A DNA stretch of 64,000 nucleotides from Chryseobacterium sp. S0630 (lineage in GTDB: Bacteria > Bacteroidota > Bacteroidia > Flavobacteriales > Weeksellaceae). Both the position numbers and the translations under genes were made by a program. The stretch spans positions 1-64,000 of the forward strand of contig NZ_JAMZGF010000010.1 of NCBI RefSeq assembly GCF_024158915.1. Reading direction: 5' to 3'. The notes beneath the pieces were generated by a model, which was given only the letters and a program-made list of their open reading frames with translations, was not told where the DNA came from and made no database searches. The stretch's first letter is position 1. Each line of letters opens with the position of its first letter. Positions 7,413 to 16,717 of this stretch are shown here, in pieces.

Positions 7413-9401
7413 TTATCTTTTTCTATCTACATATATTCCTTTGATAGGTGAATATTCGATCATATTATTCAATCGGATAGACGCCTGTTTCAACAGGGTA
7501 ATCTTTTTGATCAGCTCATAATATTTTACTTCATCCGTACTGCTGTACTGATCGAGTTCTTTAGCCGTTTCCTTGATCAGATAGTCAATATATCTGTATT
7601 TATGCAGCAAAACATCTCCCTTGATCTGATCTGCCACTTTATCACCATAATTGGGAGGATAAATATTTCTGGAAGCCCAGTTTTCAAGCTCATCCAACGG
7701 AATTAAAGCATCTACAACCTTGGTAGTAATTTCTTCGTCCATAAAAGATACAAAAAAGTTTCCACTTCTCAACTCATCTTTTTGAATCCCTTCCCTTACC
7801 TGATTGATAATGATCTCATTTTCTTTGACTAAAAATATATACTGTTCTTCTTCGAAATGATGAAGAATTTCTTCAATAACGGTAATATCATATTCCTCGT
7901 TCTGATCATTTCTTCTTTTCAGAATAATATCTCCGAACATCAGCATATGATCTACCAGCTTGTTCTCCATGAACAGTACATCATACAGAAAAGGATCTTC
8001 TTTTTCCTGGTCCAAAGGCACAACTTCCATCTTTGGAGCAGCTGTTTTTTCCTTCTGCTGTTGCTGAACATGATGAGTCTGATTCTGCGTGATCTGTTTC
8101 TGAACATCCAGTTCATTGAAAAGACTCTGTTCGGAAAGTCCGAATTTATTGGAAACTTCTTTAAGATAAACCTCTCTTTTCAGGGCATTCTGTACAAAAG
8201 AAACCGATTTTACAATATCCCTTATGGCTTCAGCCTTTTTGATAGGATCATTTCCGATATCTCTCAACAGAATTTCCGCCTTAAAGTCGATGAAATCCAT
8301 CGCTTCATTTTCGATGTACTTTTCAACGTAATCCTGCGGATGTTTTCGGGCAAAGGAATCCGGGTCATCTCCATCTGGGAAAAGTAAAACACGGATATTC
8401 ATTCCTTCTGTCAGGAGCATATCAATACTTCGGAAACTGGCCTTGATACCGGCATTATCACCGTCAAAAAGAATCGTTACATTTTCTGTAAGCCTCTTAA
8501 TCAGTTTAATCTGCTCTGTAGTCAAAGACGTTCCGGAACTTGCTACCACATTTTCAATTCCGGACATATGAAGTGAAATCACGTCCATATATCCTTCCAC
8601 CAAAAGACAGGCATTCTTCCTTGAAATAGCCTGTTTACTCTGGTTTAATCCGTAAAGAACATTGGATTTATGATAGATCTCCGTTTCCGGTGAGTTGAGA
8701 TATTTCGCAGTCTTGACATTATTCTTCAGAATCCTTGCTCCAAAACCTAAAACCCTTCCGGAAAAACTGTGAATAGGGAAAATAACTCTTTCTCTAAAAC
8801 GATCTACGCCTGCAGGAGTGTTTTCAGGGAAAATAGAAAGTCCGGATTTTTCAAGAATTTCTTTGGTATACCCTTTCTCCAGGGCATAAGCCGTGAAAGC
8901 ATTTTTCTTCTCCGGAGAATATCCCAGCTGGAATTTTTTAATGATATCATCCTTCAGCTCTCTTTCTTTGAAATAAGAAAGACCTATACTTCTACCCTCC
9001 TGATCATCCCAAAGAATCTCCTGAAAATAAGTATTGGCAACCTCATGAATCTTATATAAAAGATCTTTTTCTGTCTGGGCATTTTTTGCTTCCTCAGAAA
9101 TTTCACGCTGATCTTCTTCAATTTCAATTCCGTACTTCTTGGCAGCGTGGCGAAGTGCCTCAGGATAAGTAAAGTTCTCAATTTCCATAAGGAAAGAAAT
9201 CGCCGTCCCTCCCTTTCCTGTAGAGAAATCCTTCCAGATCTGCTTACTGGCAGAAACTACAAAACTGGGAGTTTTTTCATCATGGAAAGGACTGAGTCCC
9301 TTGTAGTTAGACCCTGCCCTTTTCAACTGCACGTATTCACCCACAATCTCTTCAACACGGATTGTGGAGAATATCTTATCAATGGTCTGTTTGGAAATCA
9401 T
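7413..9401 (-). CDS. dnaG: DNA primase
   Basis: 662 aa. It synthesises RNA primers at the replication fork. N-terminal CHC2-like domain at about residues 1-95, then the primase catalytic core with TOPRIM motifs LLVEGYMDVISLH, VVASSGTSLTTEQ and ILFDGDNAG (about 265-330), and a helical C-terminal region for helicase contact. The zinc-ligand set is not intact: the usual CPFH reads SPFH (Ser37, His40) and the usual CxxC reads DFST (Asp58, Thr61), so three of four ligands are replaced while the surrounding fold motif (YKGL..FHDEKTPSF, GKGG) is kept. I recall similar substitutions in other Flavobacteriia, so this is probably a lineage feature rather than decay. Confidence 0.96.
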   Translation of the reverse strand: MISKQTIDKIFSTIRVEEIVGEYVQLKRAGSNYKGLSPFHDEKTPSFVVSASKQIWKDFSTGKGGTAISFLMEIENFTYPEALRHAAKKYGIEIEEDQREISEEAKNAQTEKDLLYKIHEVANTYFQEILWDDQEGRSIGLSYFKERELKDDIIKKFQLGYSPEKKNAFTAYALEKGYTKEILEKSGLSIFPENTPAGVDRFRERVIFPIHSFSGRVLGFGARILKNNVKTAKYLNSPETEIYHKSNVLYGLNQSKQAISRKNACLLVEGYMDVISLHMSGIENVVASSGTSLTTEQIKLIKRLTENVTILFDGDNAGIKASFRSIDMLLTEGMNIRVLLFPDGDDPDSFARKHPQDYVEKYIENEAMDFIDFKAEILLRDIGNDPIKKAEAIRDIVKSVSFVQNALKREVYLKEVSNKFGLSEQSLFNELDVQKQITQNQTHHVQQQQKEKTAAPKMEVVPLDQEKEDPFLYDVLFMENKLVDHMLMFGDIILKRRNDQNEEYDITVIEEILHHFEEEQYIFLVKENEIIINQVREGIQKDELRSGNFFVSFMDEEITTKVVDALIPLDELENWASRNIYPPNYGDKVADQIKGDVLLHKYRYIDYLIKETAKELDQYSSTDEVKYYELIKKITLLKQASIRLNNMIEYSPIKGIYVDRKR

Positions 9402-9429
9402 GCTGTAAAATTAAGTAATTTTATGGAGA

Positions 9430-9660
9430 AGTTGGAAGAGTTTCGGAGTTGGAGAGTCGGAGGGTTTGAGAGTTAGAGGGTTTTAGGGTTAGAGAGTGGA
9501 AACACTTTGGGCTCGGGATGACGAGATTCGAGATTTGGAGTAGTAGAGTTTGAAAGTGTAGGAGTTAAACTCATAACTTATAATTCATCATTCATAATTA
9601 ATAACTTCCAGCTTCTAGCTTTCAACTGCTAATTTCTAACTTCTAACTTCTAGTTTCTCA
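9430..9660. repeat. Dispersed G/A/T-rich array and cttctaac-type repeat
   Basis: The 9402-9703 gap between dnaG and tsaE holds two repeat types. At about 9430-9560 are words such as GGAGAGTCGGAGGGTTTGAGAG, split here as ggagagtcgg and agggtttgag, the reverse complement of the array at position 1. At about 9605-9660 is a chain of cttccagcttctag, ctaatttctaac and ttctaacttctag units, the same vocabulary as 53056-53150. No gene is visible. Confidence 0.8.
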
Positions 9661-9679
9661 TTTAAAACTCATAAATCAT

Positions 9680-9687
9680 TATTTTTG
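9680..9687 (+). promoter_or_regulatory. -7 promoter element of tsaE
   Basis: TATTTTTG matches TAnnTTTG, 17 bp before the tsaE ATG. No clear -33 element was seen in the repeat-derived DNA upstream. Confidence 0.55.
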
Positions 9688-9703
9688 CAAAACAAATTAG
9701 TAT

Positions 9704-10111
9704 ATGCAGTTCACTATCAATACAATCGAAGACTGGCAGGAAGTTGTTGACAGCATCATTCCTCAATTAAAACATAATATTCTTTTACTAAAAGGAAATC
9801 TGGGAGCAGGTAAAACCACATTTACTCAATTTCTGCTTAAAAATATGGGTAGCAAGGATGAAGTAAACTCTCCTACGTATTCTATTGTGAATGAATACAA
9901 TACAGAAAAAGGAAAAGTTTATCATTTTGATCTTTACCGTCTTAAAAACATTGAAGAAGTCTATGATATCGGAATCGAAGAATATCTGGACAATTCTTTT
10001 TTATGCATTATCGAATGGCCGGAAGTGTATGAAGAGGAGCTTTATGGCCTTAACTACCATACAATGAGCATAGTGAACACGGGTGAAAACAGAGAAATTT
10101 CATTCGATTAA
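9704..10111 (+). CDS. tsaE: tRNA threonylcarbamoyladenosine biosynthesis ATPase TsaE
   Basis: 135-aa P-loop ATPase with Walker A GNLGAGKTTF near residue 34, followed by SPTYSIVNEY, HFDLYRL and IEWPE, all typical of TsaE (YjeE). It works with TsaB and TsaD to make the universal t6A37 modification on ANN-decoding tRNAs. Length is normal for the family. Alanine dehydrogenase follows on the same strand but has its own promoter-like element. Confidence 0.95.
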   Translation: MQFTINTIEDWQEVVDSIIPQLKHNILLLKGNLGAGKTTFTQFLLKNMGSKDEVNSPTYSIVNEYNTEKGKVYHFDLYRLKNIEEVYDIGIEEYLDNSFLCIIEWPEVYEEELYGLNYHTMSIVNTGENREISFD

Positions 10112-10119
10112 ATATTATG

Positions 10120-10127
10120 TATCTTTG
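10120..10127 (+). promoter_or_regulatory. -7 promoter element of alanine dehydrogenase
   Basis: TATCTTTG matches TAnnTTTG, 52 bp before the ald ATG and just after the tsaE stop. Confidence 0.55.
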
Positions 10128-10178
10128 CTCATTAATTGAGTGTAAAAAACAATCTGTAAGACATAATTTAATTTAAGG

Positions 10179-11369
10179 ATGAGTACAAATATTTTTACTC
10201 CTTTCACAGAAGAAGAATTAATGCCGAAAGAGGAAAAATTGGATGTTATAAAAAAAGGAAAACAATTCAGTATTGGAATTCCTAAAGAAACCTGTCTCAA
10301 CGAAAGGAGAACCTGCATTACTCCTGACGCCGTACAGGTGTTGGTAGAGCACGGCCATGAGATCATTATTGAATCAGGAGCCGGACAAGGTTCATTTTTT
10401 ACAGATTTACAGTATTCCGAATCTGGAGCGAAAATCACCAATGATCCGAAGGAAGCTTTCGGGCAGGATCTTATTCTGAAGGTGAATCCTCCTACAGAAG
10501 ATGAAATTGAGTACATGAAACCTAATACGTATCTGGTTTCGGCACTTCAGATCAATCTTAGAGACAAGGAGTATTTCTTAAAGCTTGCAGAGAAAAAAAT
10601 AAATGCCATCGCTTTTGAGTTTATCGTTGATGAATACAAGCAACTGGCTTTGGTAAGATTAGTCGGTGAAATTGCAGGAACCGTTTCTATTTTATACGCC
10701 TCTGAATTATTAGCCTTATCAAACGGTTTAATGCTTGGTGGAATTACAGGAGTAAGACCTGCAGAAGTTGTGATTCTTGGCGCTGGAATTGTGGGTGAAT
10801 TTGCTACAAAAGCAGCCATTGGTTTAGGAGCGAGTGTAAAGGTTTTCGATAACTCTTTATCAAAGCTGAGAAGGCTTCATACGATTGTTGACAGCCGTGT
10901 ACCGACTTCTATTATTGATCCTAAAGAACTCAGCAAAAGTTTAAGACGTGCTGATGTAGTGATCGGAGCTCTTCCAAGATTAAACATGACACCTATCGTT
11001 ACGGAAGATATGGTCATGAAAATGAAAAAAGGCAGTGTCATCATTGATATCACGATAGATAATGGTAAAGTGATTGAAACTTCCGAATTAACAACCATGG
11101 AAGATCCTTACATCATCAAACACGGTGTTATCCATTGCGGACTTCCGAACCTTACCTCAAGAATGCCGAGAACCACCACCAAGGCTATCTCGAATTTCTT
11201 CCTTTCCTATATTTTAAATTATGACGAAGAGGGCGGCTTTGAAAACATGCTGATCCGCAAAAACGAAATGAAGCAGAGCTTATATATGTACAAAGGAAGG
11301 CATACCAAAAAGATCATCTGCGACCGTTTCGGACTTACGTACCACGATATCAATCTTTTAATTTTCTAA
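10179..11369 (+). CDS. ald: Alanine dehydrogenase
   Basis: 396 aa of the alanine dehydrogenase / transhydrogenase alpha family. It interconverts L-alanine and pyruvate plus ammonia with NAD. Motifs: GIPKETCLNERRTCITPDAV near residue 33 with substrate-binding Arg/Lys, the Rossmann motif VILGAGIVGEFATKAAIGLG near residue 207, and PRTTTKAISN near the end. It carries about 30 extra N-terminal residues compared with Bacillus Ald, which I believe is usual in Flavobacteria. The stop overlaps the next ATG by one base (TAATG), so the small downstream protein is cotranslated. Confidence 0.9.
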   Translation: MSTNIFTPFTEEELMPKEEKLDVIKKGKQFSIGIPKETCLNERRTCITPDAVQVLVEHGHEIIIESGAGQGSFFTDLQYSESGAKITNDPKEAFGQDLILKVNPPTEDEIEYMKPNTYLVSALQINLRDKEYFLKLAEKKINAIAFEFIVDEYKQLALVRLVGEIAGTVSILYASELLALSNGLMLGGITGVRPAEVVILGAGIVGEFATKAAIGLGASVKVFDNSLSKLRRLHTIVDSRVPTSIIDPKELSKSLRRADVVIGALPRLNMTPIVTEDMVMKMKKGSVIIDITIDNGKVIETSELTTMEDPYIIKHGVIHCGLPNLTSRMPRTTTKAISNFFLSYILNYDEEGGFENMLIRKNEMKQSLYMYKGRHTKKIICDRFGLTYHDINLLIF

Positions 11370-11740
11370 TGAAGAAACTGAAATTTTATGCAATAGGCTT
11401 CGTTCCGGGGCTTTTGATCGTATTTTTTATTTTAAACAAAAAAGGGGCAAGCTGCAGCGGATATTTACCGAACAGCCGTGTGATTGCTGAAAGTCTTTCC
11501 AAAGAATTCAAATATTCTGAAGAGGCTAAAAATGCAATGACGACTTACAAGATTGATGAGAAATTTATAAAAGACAGCATCATTACCAACGGAAAAGTAG
11601 ATTTTGACCGTAGTCATGCACAGAAAAAACCATGTCCGGATTACCTTATCACCTACCCTGAAAAAAATCCTTCTTACGAAATCACTTTTGAAAAGTGTGA
11701 AGAAACCGTGACGGTAAACGGTCTTAAGAAACTTAAATAG
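11369..11740 (+). CDS. Small membrane-anchored conserved protein (possibly DUF4258-like)
   Basis: 123 aa. One hydrophobic segment at residues 5-23 acts as a signal anchor or uncleaved signal; the rest is polar with four Cys (CSGYLPNSR, KKPCPDY, EKCEETV among them). The translational overlap with ald is conserved in my memory of related genomes. I think related proteins are labelled DUF4258 in databases but cannot confirm it. Function unknown; cotranslation hints at a link to alanine or ammonia metabolism. Confidence 0.6.
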   Translation: MKKLKFYAIGFVPGLLIVFFILNKKGASCSGYLPNSRVIAESLSKEFKYSEEAKNAMTTYKIDEKFIKDSIITNGKVDFDRSHAQKKPCPDYLITYPEKNPSYEITFEKCEETVTVNGLKKLK

Positions 11741-11759
11741 TTTTCAGTAACCACAAGCT

Positions 11760-12533
11760 ATGGACGGCAATTACTACATGATTCATGATTATCTGATATT
11801 CATCGGAGTTTTTGCCATTTTCCTGTTTCTGACTGTCAGTATTTATCTCTTCAGCCAGAATCAGAAGCTGAAACAGAGAAATACCAAACTGACAGAAACC
11901 AATAAACTTATCGAGCAGCGTCTGAATGAAGTCCGTCTGGAACATATCGGGACAAAGCTGAATCCACATTTGTTTAAAAATATTCTGAATTCGGTACAGT
12001 CTCATGCTTATCAGACCTATATGTCACTGGATAAACTGGCTAATGTACTGGATTATATTTTATACGAAAGCAACAATAAGTATGTAAGCCCGAAAGAAGA
12101 GCTTAGCTTTGCTTTAAGCCTTATTGAGATTAATAAAATCAAGATCAATCCACTTTTTGACTTCAGAATCAAATCAAAGATTAATAAATCTGATGCTTTG
12201 TATGAGGAAAAGGTATTTGCTCCGCTGATCTCTGTGGATCTTATTGAAAATGCCTTCAAACATACAGATTTTCTGGCTCAGGACTCTTTTATTTCTATTT
12301 ATATGGAGCTTGAAGGTGGAGTTTTCACCATGAAAGTCAGCAATAAAGCATCTCTGAAAAATGTTCTGGAAAAGGAAAAAAGCGGCTTCGGAAGCCAGTC
12401 TTTTGATCAGAGGCTTAAAATGATCTACAGTACTTATTATCAGCTGGAAAGAAGTTCAAAAAACGGAATCTTTACTGCAGAATTAAAAATCAATTTAGGA
12501 GAATTCTATGATAAAATGCGTTATTCTGGATGA
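11760..12533 (+). CDS. LytS/YehU-type sensor histidine kinase
   Basis: 257 aa. One membrane helix at residues 10-32, a coiled-coil-like stretch at about 33-62, then the His_kinase domain (PF06580 type) with the phosphoacceptor His70 in KLNPHLFKNIL, and an ATPase region with the N-box DLIENAFKHTD near residue 163. There is no recognisable extracytoplasmic sensor domain, so the signal is sensed in or near the membrane. The last 26 bp overlap the response-regulator gene, which implies translational coupling. Confidence 0.9.
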   Translation: MDGNYYMIHDYLIFIGVFAIFLFLTVSIYLFSQNQKLKQRNTKLTETNKLIEQRLNEVRLEHIGTKLNPHLFKNILNSVQSHAYQTYMSLDKLANVLDYILYESNNKYVSPKEELSFALSLIEINKIKINPLFDFRIKSKINKSDALYEEKVFAPLISVDLIENAFKHTDFLAQDSFISIYMELEGGVFTMKVSNKASLKNVLEKEKSGFGSQSFDQRLKMIYSTYYQLERSSKNGIFTAELKINLGEFYDKMRYSG

Positions 12534-13218
12534 TGAATTACTGGCGATCAGTTATTTAAAGCTTCTATGCGAACAGATTGAGAATGTAGAAGTGGTAAAA
12601 GCATTCAATGATCCTAAAATCTTTCTGAACGAAATAGACAGCCTCGACTGTAATCTGTGCATTCTGGATATTGAAATGCCCGGAATGACAGGGCTTCAGG
12701 TAGCTGAGATTATCTCAGGTTCTAAAAAAATCATTTTTACAACAGCTTATAAAGAATATGCAGCCGAAGCTTTCGATTTGAATGTAGTGGATTATGTGAG
12801 AAAACCCATCAAAAAAGAAAGACTGATCCAAGCCTTCGAAAAAGCTAAAGAACTGGTAGAAAATACGCCTAAAAAGACCTTTATCGAGTGGAATACCAAT
12901 ATTGGAAAAACGGTTATATTCACAGAGCAGATTTCCTACATCAAAACCTCTGAAATTGATAGCAGAGATAAAGATATTATCCTAAGCGACGGAACAACCA
13001 TCGTATTAAAAAACCTGAATTTTAAAAACCTTCTTGAAATGCTTCCTGCGAAAGATTTTGCTCAGGTCAACAAAAAAGAGATTATTGCATTGTCTTCCAT
13101 TAAGGTATTTTCAACCAACGAAATCATCACTACAATTCCTACGGAAGATCACTCTTTTCTGAAACTTCAGATTGGAGATGCTTATAAAAATTCCCTGATG
13201 GAGCTCTTCGGAAAATAG
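12508..13218 (+). CDS. LytTR-family response regulator
   Basis: 236 aa. Receiver domain at residues 1-115 with the acidic pair D8/D9, phosphoacceptor D54 in LDIEMPGM and the conserved Lys99 in YVRKPIKK. The LytTR DNA-binding domain at about 135-230 shows IKTSEIDSRDKDIILSDG and FAQVNKKEIIALSSI. It overlaps the kinase gene and is the obvious partner. The targets are not known; the small secreted-protein gene at 13329 lies just downstream with its own promoter. Confidence 0.93.
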   Translation: MIKCVILDDELLAISYLKLLCEQIENVEVVKAFNDPKIFLNEIDSLDCNLCILDIEMPGMTGLQVAEIISGSKKIIFTTAYKEYAAEAFDLNVVDYVRKPIKKERLIQAFEKAKELVENTPKKTFIEWNTNIGKTVIFTEQISYIKTSEIDSRDKDIILSDGTTIVLKNLNFKNLLEMLPAKDFAQVNKKEIIALSSIKVFSTNEIITTIPTEDHSFLKLQIGDAYKNSLMELFGK

Positions 13219-13298
13219 ATCTTTTTCAAATCTTTCCGGTTTCGTTACAGAATATAAGCCCTTCATTACAACTCCCCTTTTTCAGTATTGAATCCCTT

Positions 13299-13306
13299 TA
13301 ATTTTG
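13299..13306 (+). promoter_or_regulatory. -7 promoter element that fixes the next start codon
   Basis: TAATTTTG matches TAnnTTTG. Transcription would begin at about 13311-13313, after the ATG at 13308 but before the ATG at 13329, so the later start is the usable one. Confidence 0.6.
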
Positions 13307-13328
13307 CATGGAATTAATTGATTTTATA

Positions 13329-13718
13329 ATGAAAAACTTTTTCTATGCTGCAGGACTTCTCATATCCGGCTTATGTTTTTCCCAGGAAGCTTCTTCAAAA
13401 TTGAAGGCCTCTTTTTTTGACGGAATAGCAGTAGCCGGATATGTAGATCATGGTGCTTACCTCAACTTTACAGGCCCAAATGTAAATTTTACCCATAAAA
13501 ATCTAAAATTCATTCTGGGAATGCTTCCTTCCCTGAGAATTAAAGAAGACCATTCTTCAGGAACCAAAAACAGTCCTATCATGCCTACACTGGGAGCAGG
13601 TCTTACAATAGTATATAAAAAGATAGCCTTCCAGATTCCTGCCTACTATAACACTAAGACAGCGGATCAGAATGGGAACTGGAAAATAGGCTTCGGACTC
13701 GGCTATTCATTCAAATAG
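13329..13718 (+). CDS. Small secreted or outer-membrane protein
   Basis: 129 aa from the ATG at 13329, which begins a clean signal peptide (MKNFFYAAGLLISGLCFSQ). The mature part has alternating hydrophobic beta-strand-like segments, GMLPSLRIK and GAGLTIVYKKIAFQIPAYY, and ends GFGLGYSFK with a terminal aromatic-x-K close to beta-barrel C-termini. That suggests a small outer-membrane beta-barrel. Specific role unknown. Confidence 0.65.
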   Translation: MKNFFYAAGLLISGLCFSQEASSKLKASFFDGIAVAGYVDHGAYLNFTGPNVNFTHKNLKFILGMLPSLRIKEDHSSGTKNSPIMPTLGAGLTIVYKKIAFQIPAYYNTKTADQNGNWKIGFGLGYSFK

Positions 13719-13814
13719 ATTTTATTACATTTTTTAGAACATTCATTACATTTAAAAAAAAAGAGTATTTAACATAACTATATTCTTTTCAACTTTGCAT
13801 AAAATATTGGAATC

Positions 13815-16094
13815 ATGAATTTGGGGAAATACAAAAATTTAATTTTCTACATTACGACCATCGCAGTCTTTTCCGCTCTGATGTATTATTTTATCATCGA
13901 AGGGCAAACGCTGGAAGTAAAAGAAAATATCGTTGCCAATACCAGCAGCGGCTCTACCTGGGAAAATTTCCTGGAATCCTTTAAAACCAATCTTCACCAT
14001 CCGCTTGCCTTATTATTGGCCCAGATTGTCACCATCATTATGACGGCAAGACTTTTCGGGTGGATTTGTATGAAAATAAAACAACCTACGGTAATCGGAG
14101 AAATGATTGCAGGTATTGTGCTGGGACCATCATTAGTAGGAATGTACTTCCCTGAGTTTTCCGCTTTTCTTTTCCCAAAAGAATCATTAGGCAACCTTCA
14201 GTTTCTGAGCCAGATAGGTCTTATCCTTTTCATGTATATCGTGGGGATGGAGCTGGATCTGAGTGTATTAAGAAAAAAAGCTCATGATGCCGTGGTGATC
14301 AGCCATGCAAGTATTATTATTCCTTTTGCTTTAGGAATTGGGCTTTCCTATTTTGTATATCAGGAATTTGCACCGGATGGTATTCAGTTTACTTCTTTTG
14401 CTTTATTCATAGCCATTTCTATGAGTATTACGGCATTTCCGGTACTGGCGAGAATTGTACAGGAGAGAAATCTTCAGAAAACCAAACTGGGAACCATTGT
14501 GATTACCTGTGCTGCAGCCGATGATATTACGGCATGGTGTATTCTTGCGGCCGTAATTGCTATTGTAAAAGCAGGTTCTTTCACAAGTTCCATCTATGTG
14601 ATCATCATGGCAATCGCCTACGTATTTTTAATGATTAAAATTGTCAGACCATTCCTGAAAAGAATCGGAGATCTTCAGGCAGGAAAAAATACGATCAGTA
14701 AACCTATGGTCGCTATTTTCTTTCTGACACTTATTTTGTCTGCATATGCTACTGAAGTAATCGGTATTCATGCTTTATTCGGAGCTTTTATGGCGGGTGC
14801 CATTATGCCTGAGAATACAAAATTCCGTACGCTTTTCATTGATAAAGTAGAAGATGTGGCTTTGGTACTTTTACTTCCGTTATTCTTTGTATTTACAGGA
14901 CTTCGTACCCAAATCGGACTACTAAATGACAGCCATCTTTGGATGACCGCCGGATTTATTATTCTAACCGCTGTTCTCGGAAAATTTGCAGGAAGTGCAT
15001 TGACAGCACGATTTGTAGGCATTAACTGGAAAGAAAGCTTAACCATCGGGGCTCTGATGAACACCAGAGGTCTTATGGAACTTATTGTTCTGAACATCGG
15101 ATATGATCTTGGAGTTTTAAGTCCTGAAATTTTTGCAATGCTTGTGATTATGGCACTTTTCACCACTTTCATGACAGGCCCTGCGTTAGACTTCATTAAT
15201 TTTATTTTTAAATCCAAAAAAAATCAGGAAGAACCGACTCATGAAAACGATTCCAAGTACCGTGTTCTCCTTTCTTTTGATAAACCGGAATCCGGAAGCA
15301 CCTTGTTGAAACTTGCACACAACTTTACCCATAAAATGAACGGCAATAAAAGCATCACTGCCATGAATATTGCTCCGGTAGATGAGATGCACGCCTATGA
15401 TATCAACGAGTATGAAGACTCACAATTTCAGAATGTAATTGAAACTTCTCATGACCTTAATCTGGAAGTGACTACCCTCTTCAAAGCCTCTACCGATATT
15501 GAAAGTGATCTTACCAGTATTACCAATAAAGGACATTATGACATCCTGCTCATCATGCTTGGAAAATCAATGTATGAAGGAAGTCTGTTAGGCCGTTTAT
15601 TGGGTTTTACAACCAAAATCATTAATCCTGAAAAACTTCTGAATACCGTAAAAGGGAAAGGAAACATATTCAACAATTCTCCTTTTGACGACTTTACCCT
15701 TCAGATTCTGGACAAAACCAATATTCCTGTGGGAGTTTTGGTGGAAAAAGGCTTTAAAGCTGCAGACAAAGTGTTTGTTCCGATCTTTAATCTGAGTGAT
15801 TTTTACCTTCTTGAATATGCTAAAAGGCTGATCAATAACAATAATTCTCAGATTATTATTCTGGATGCTGCAGGACAGATCAGAAACAATATTGAAGTGA
15901 AAGAACTGATCAGAAGCATTGAGCAGGTAGCTCCTAATCATATCACCTTGTACAATGAGAAAAAGATTGAGAAAGATTTTCTGAATTCTCAGGATCTGAT
16001 GCTGATCAGCAGCAAAAGCTGGAAAAATCTGATTGATACAAAGAGTCTTTGGCTGTCTGATATTCCATCAACATTAATAATATCAAATCCATAG
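13815..16094 (+). CDS. Kef-type cation:proton antiporter with C-terminal USP-like domain
   Basis: 759 aa. After one N-terminal membrane helix and a short periplasmic stretch, residues 60-460 form a CPA2 antiporter domain of about 12 helices: PTVIGEMIAGIVLGPSLVG, AAADDITAWCILA with the transport Asp pair, and GALMNTRGLMELIVLNIG. Residues about 475-759 are cytoplasmic and resemble tandem universal-stress-protein folds rather than TrkA-N. It probably exchanges K+ or Na+ for H+ at the inner membrane. A CAACTTTG element 36 bp upstream is close to the promoter consensus. Confidence 0.9.
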   Translation: MNLGKYKNLIFYITTIAVFSALMYYFIIEGQTLEVKENIVANTSSGSTWENFLESFKTNLHHPLALLLAQIVTIIMTARLFGWICMKIKQPTVIGEMIAGIVLGPSLVGMYFPEFSAFLFPKESLGNLQFLSQIGLILFMYIVGMELDLSVLRKKAHDAVVISHASIIIPFALGIGLSYFVYQEFAPDGIQFTSFALFIAISMSITAFPVLARIVQERNLQKTKLGTIVITCAAADDITAWCILAAVIAIVKAGSFTSSIYVIIMAIAYVFLMIKIVRPFLKRIGDLQAGKNTISKPMVAIFFLTLILSAYATEVIGIHALFGAFMAGAIMPENTKFRTLFIDKVEDVALVLLLPLFFVFTGLRTQIGLLNDSHLWMTAGFIILTAVLGKFAGSALTARFVGINWKESLTIGALMNTRGLMELIVLNIGYDLGVLSPEIFAMLVIMALFTTFMTGPALDFINFIFKSKKNQEEPTHENDSKYRVLLSFDKPESGSTLLKLAHNFTHKMNGNKSITAMNIAPVDEMHAYDINEYEDSQFQNVIETSHDLNLEVTTLFKASTDIESDLTSITNKGHYDILLIMLGKSMYEGSLLGRLLGFTTKIINPEKLLNTVKGKGNIFNNSPFDDFTLQILDKTNIPVGVLVEKGFKAADKVFVPIFNLSDFYLLEYAKRLINNNNSQIIILDAAGQIRNNIEVKELIRSIEQVAPNHITLYNEKKIEKDFLNSQDLMLISSKSWKNLIDTKSLWLSDIPSTLIISNP

Positions 16095-16198
16095 CATAAA
16101 ATAACACACCGATATTTCTATTTCTATTGAAGCTGTAAATATTATTCGTTGTCTGTAAAGAAAAAACGGGTATATTTATAGCTTCAATTTTTTGGGAC

Positions 16199-16690
16199 AT
16201 GCTGATTAACAGTGAAAAGGGAGTTATAGAGCTGAAAGCCTTTACGACTGAGCTTTATAAAGGAATGAGTCTTGATCAGCTGAAACAGTCTGATTTTTAT
16301 AAAGAAAAATATCATACGCTCTGGGATGTAAAAACCGGATATTATTGGTATTATTTTAAGAGTATAGAAATAGCAGGCTACCAGGTATCTTTCAGTATAT
16401 GCTTTTTCGGAGATCAGCTGGATAGTATCCATATGAATACCTGGGAAAAGACGGATGCAAAAGACTGGAATGATTGGACAGAAGAAAAAGAAATGAACGT
16501 TTTCTACCGGAATAACTCTTTTCTGACCAAGGTTCTTGGAATTCCACCCACCCAAAAAAAGAAAACACCTTACCCAAGCTGTACCTTCAAATTTCCCTGG
16601 GGAAATATATGGTCGGTCTACGATCCGAGAAGTGCCAGCAGCTTTATGGGAATCAGCTTTAATGAAGAGGAAAAAACAAATAAAAAATAA
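16199..16690 (+). CDS. Hypothetical protein
   Basis: 163 aa, cytosolic-looking, Trp- and Tyr-rich (WDVKTGYYWYYFKSIEI, YPSCTFKFPWGNIWSVYDPR). No family recognised. The final CTFKFPWGxIxxxxDPRSxxxxxxIxF pattern resembles small beta-rich proteins common near effector and immunity loci, but this is weak. It is followed 28 bp later by the zinc-ribbon protein and may form an operon with it at the edge of the accessory region. Confidence 0.6.
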   Translation: MLINSEKGVIELKAFTTELYKGMSLDQLKQSDFYKEKYHTLWDVKTGYYWYYFKSIEIAGYQVSFSICFFGDQLDSIHMNTWEKTDAKDWNDWTEEKEMNVFYRNNSFLTKVLGIPPTQKKKTPYPSCTFKFPWGNIWSVYDPRSASSFMGISFNEEEKTNKK

Positions 16691-16717
16691 CTTATAACCA
16701 AAGAATAAGATAATACT

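Noticed and set aside
8984..9476. ORFs overlapping dnaG (65 aa on the minus strand and 109 aa on the plus strand)
   Set aside because: Both overlap dnaG in other frames, and the plus-strand one runs on into the G-rich array; no signal, motif or promoter supports either.
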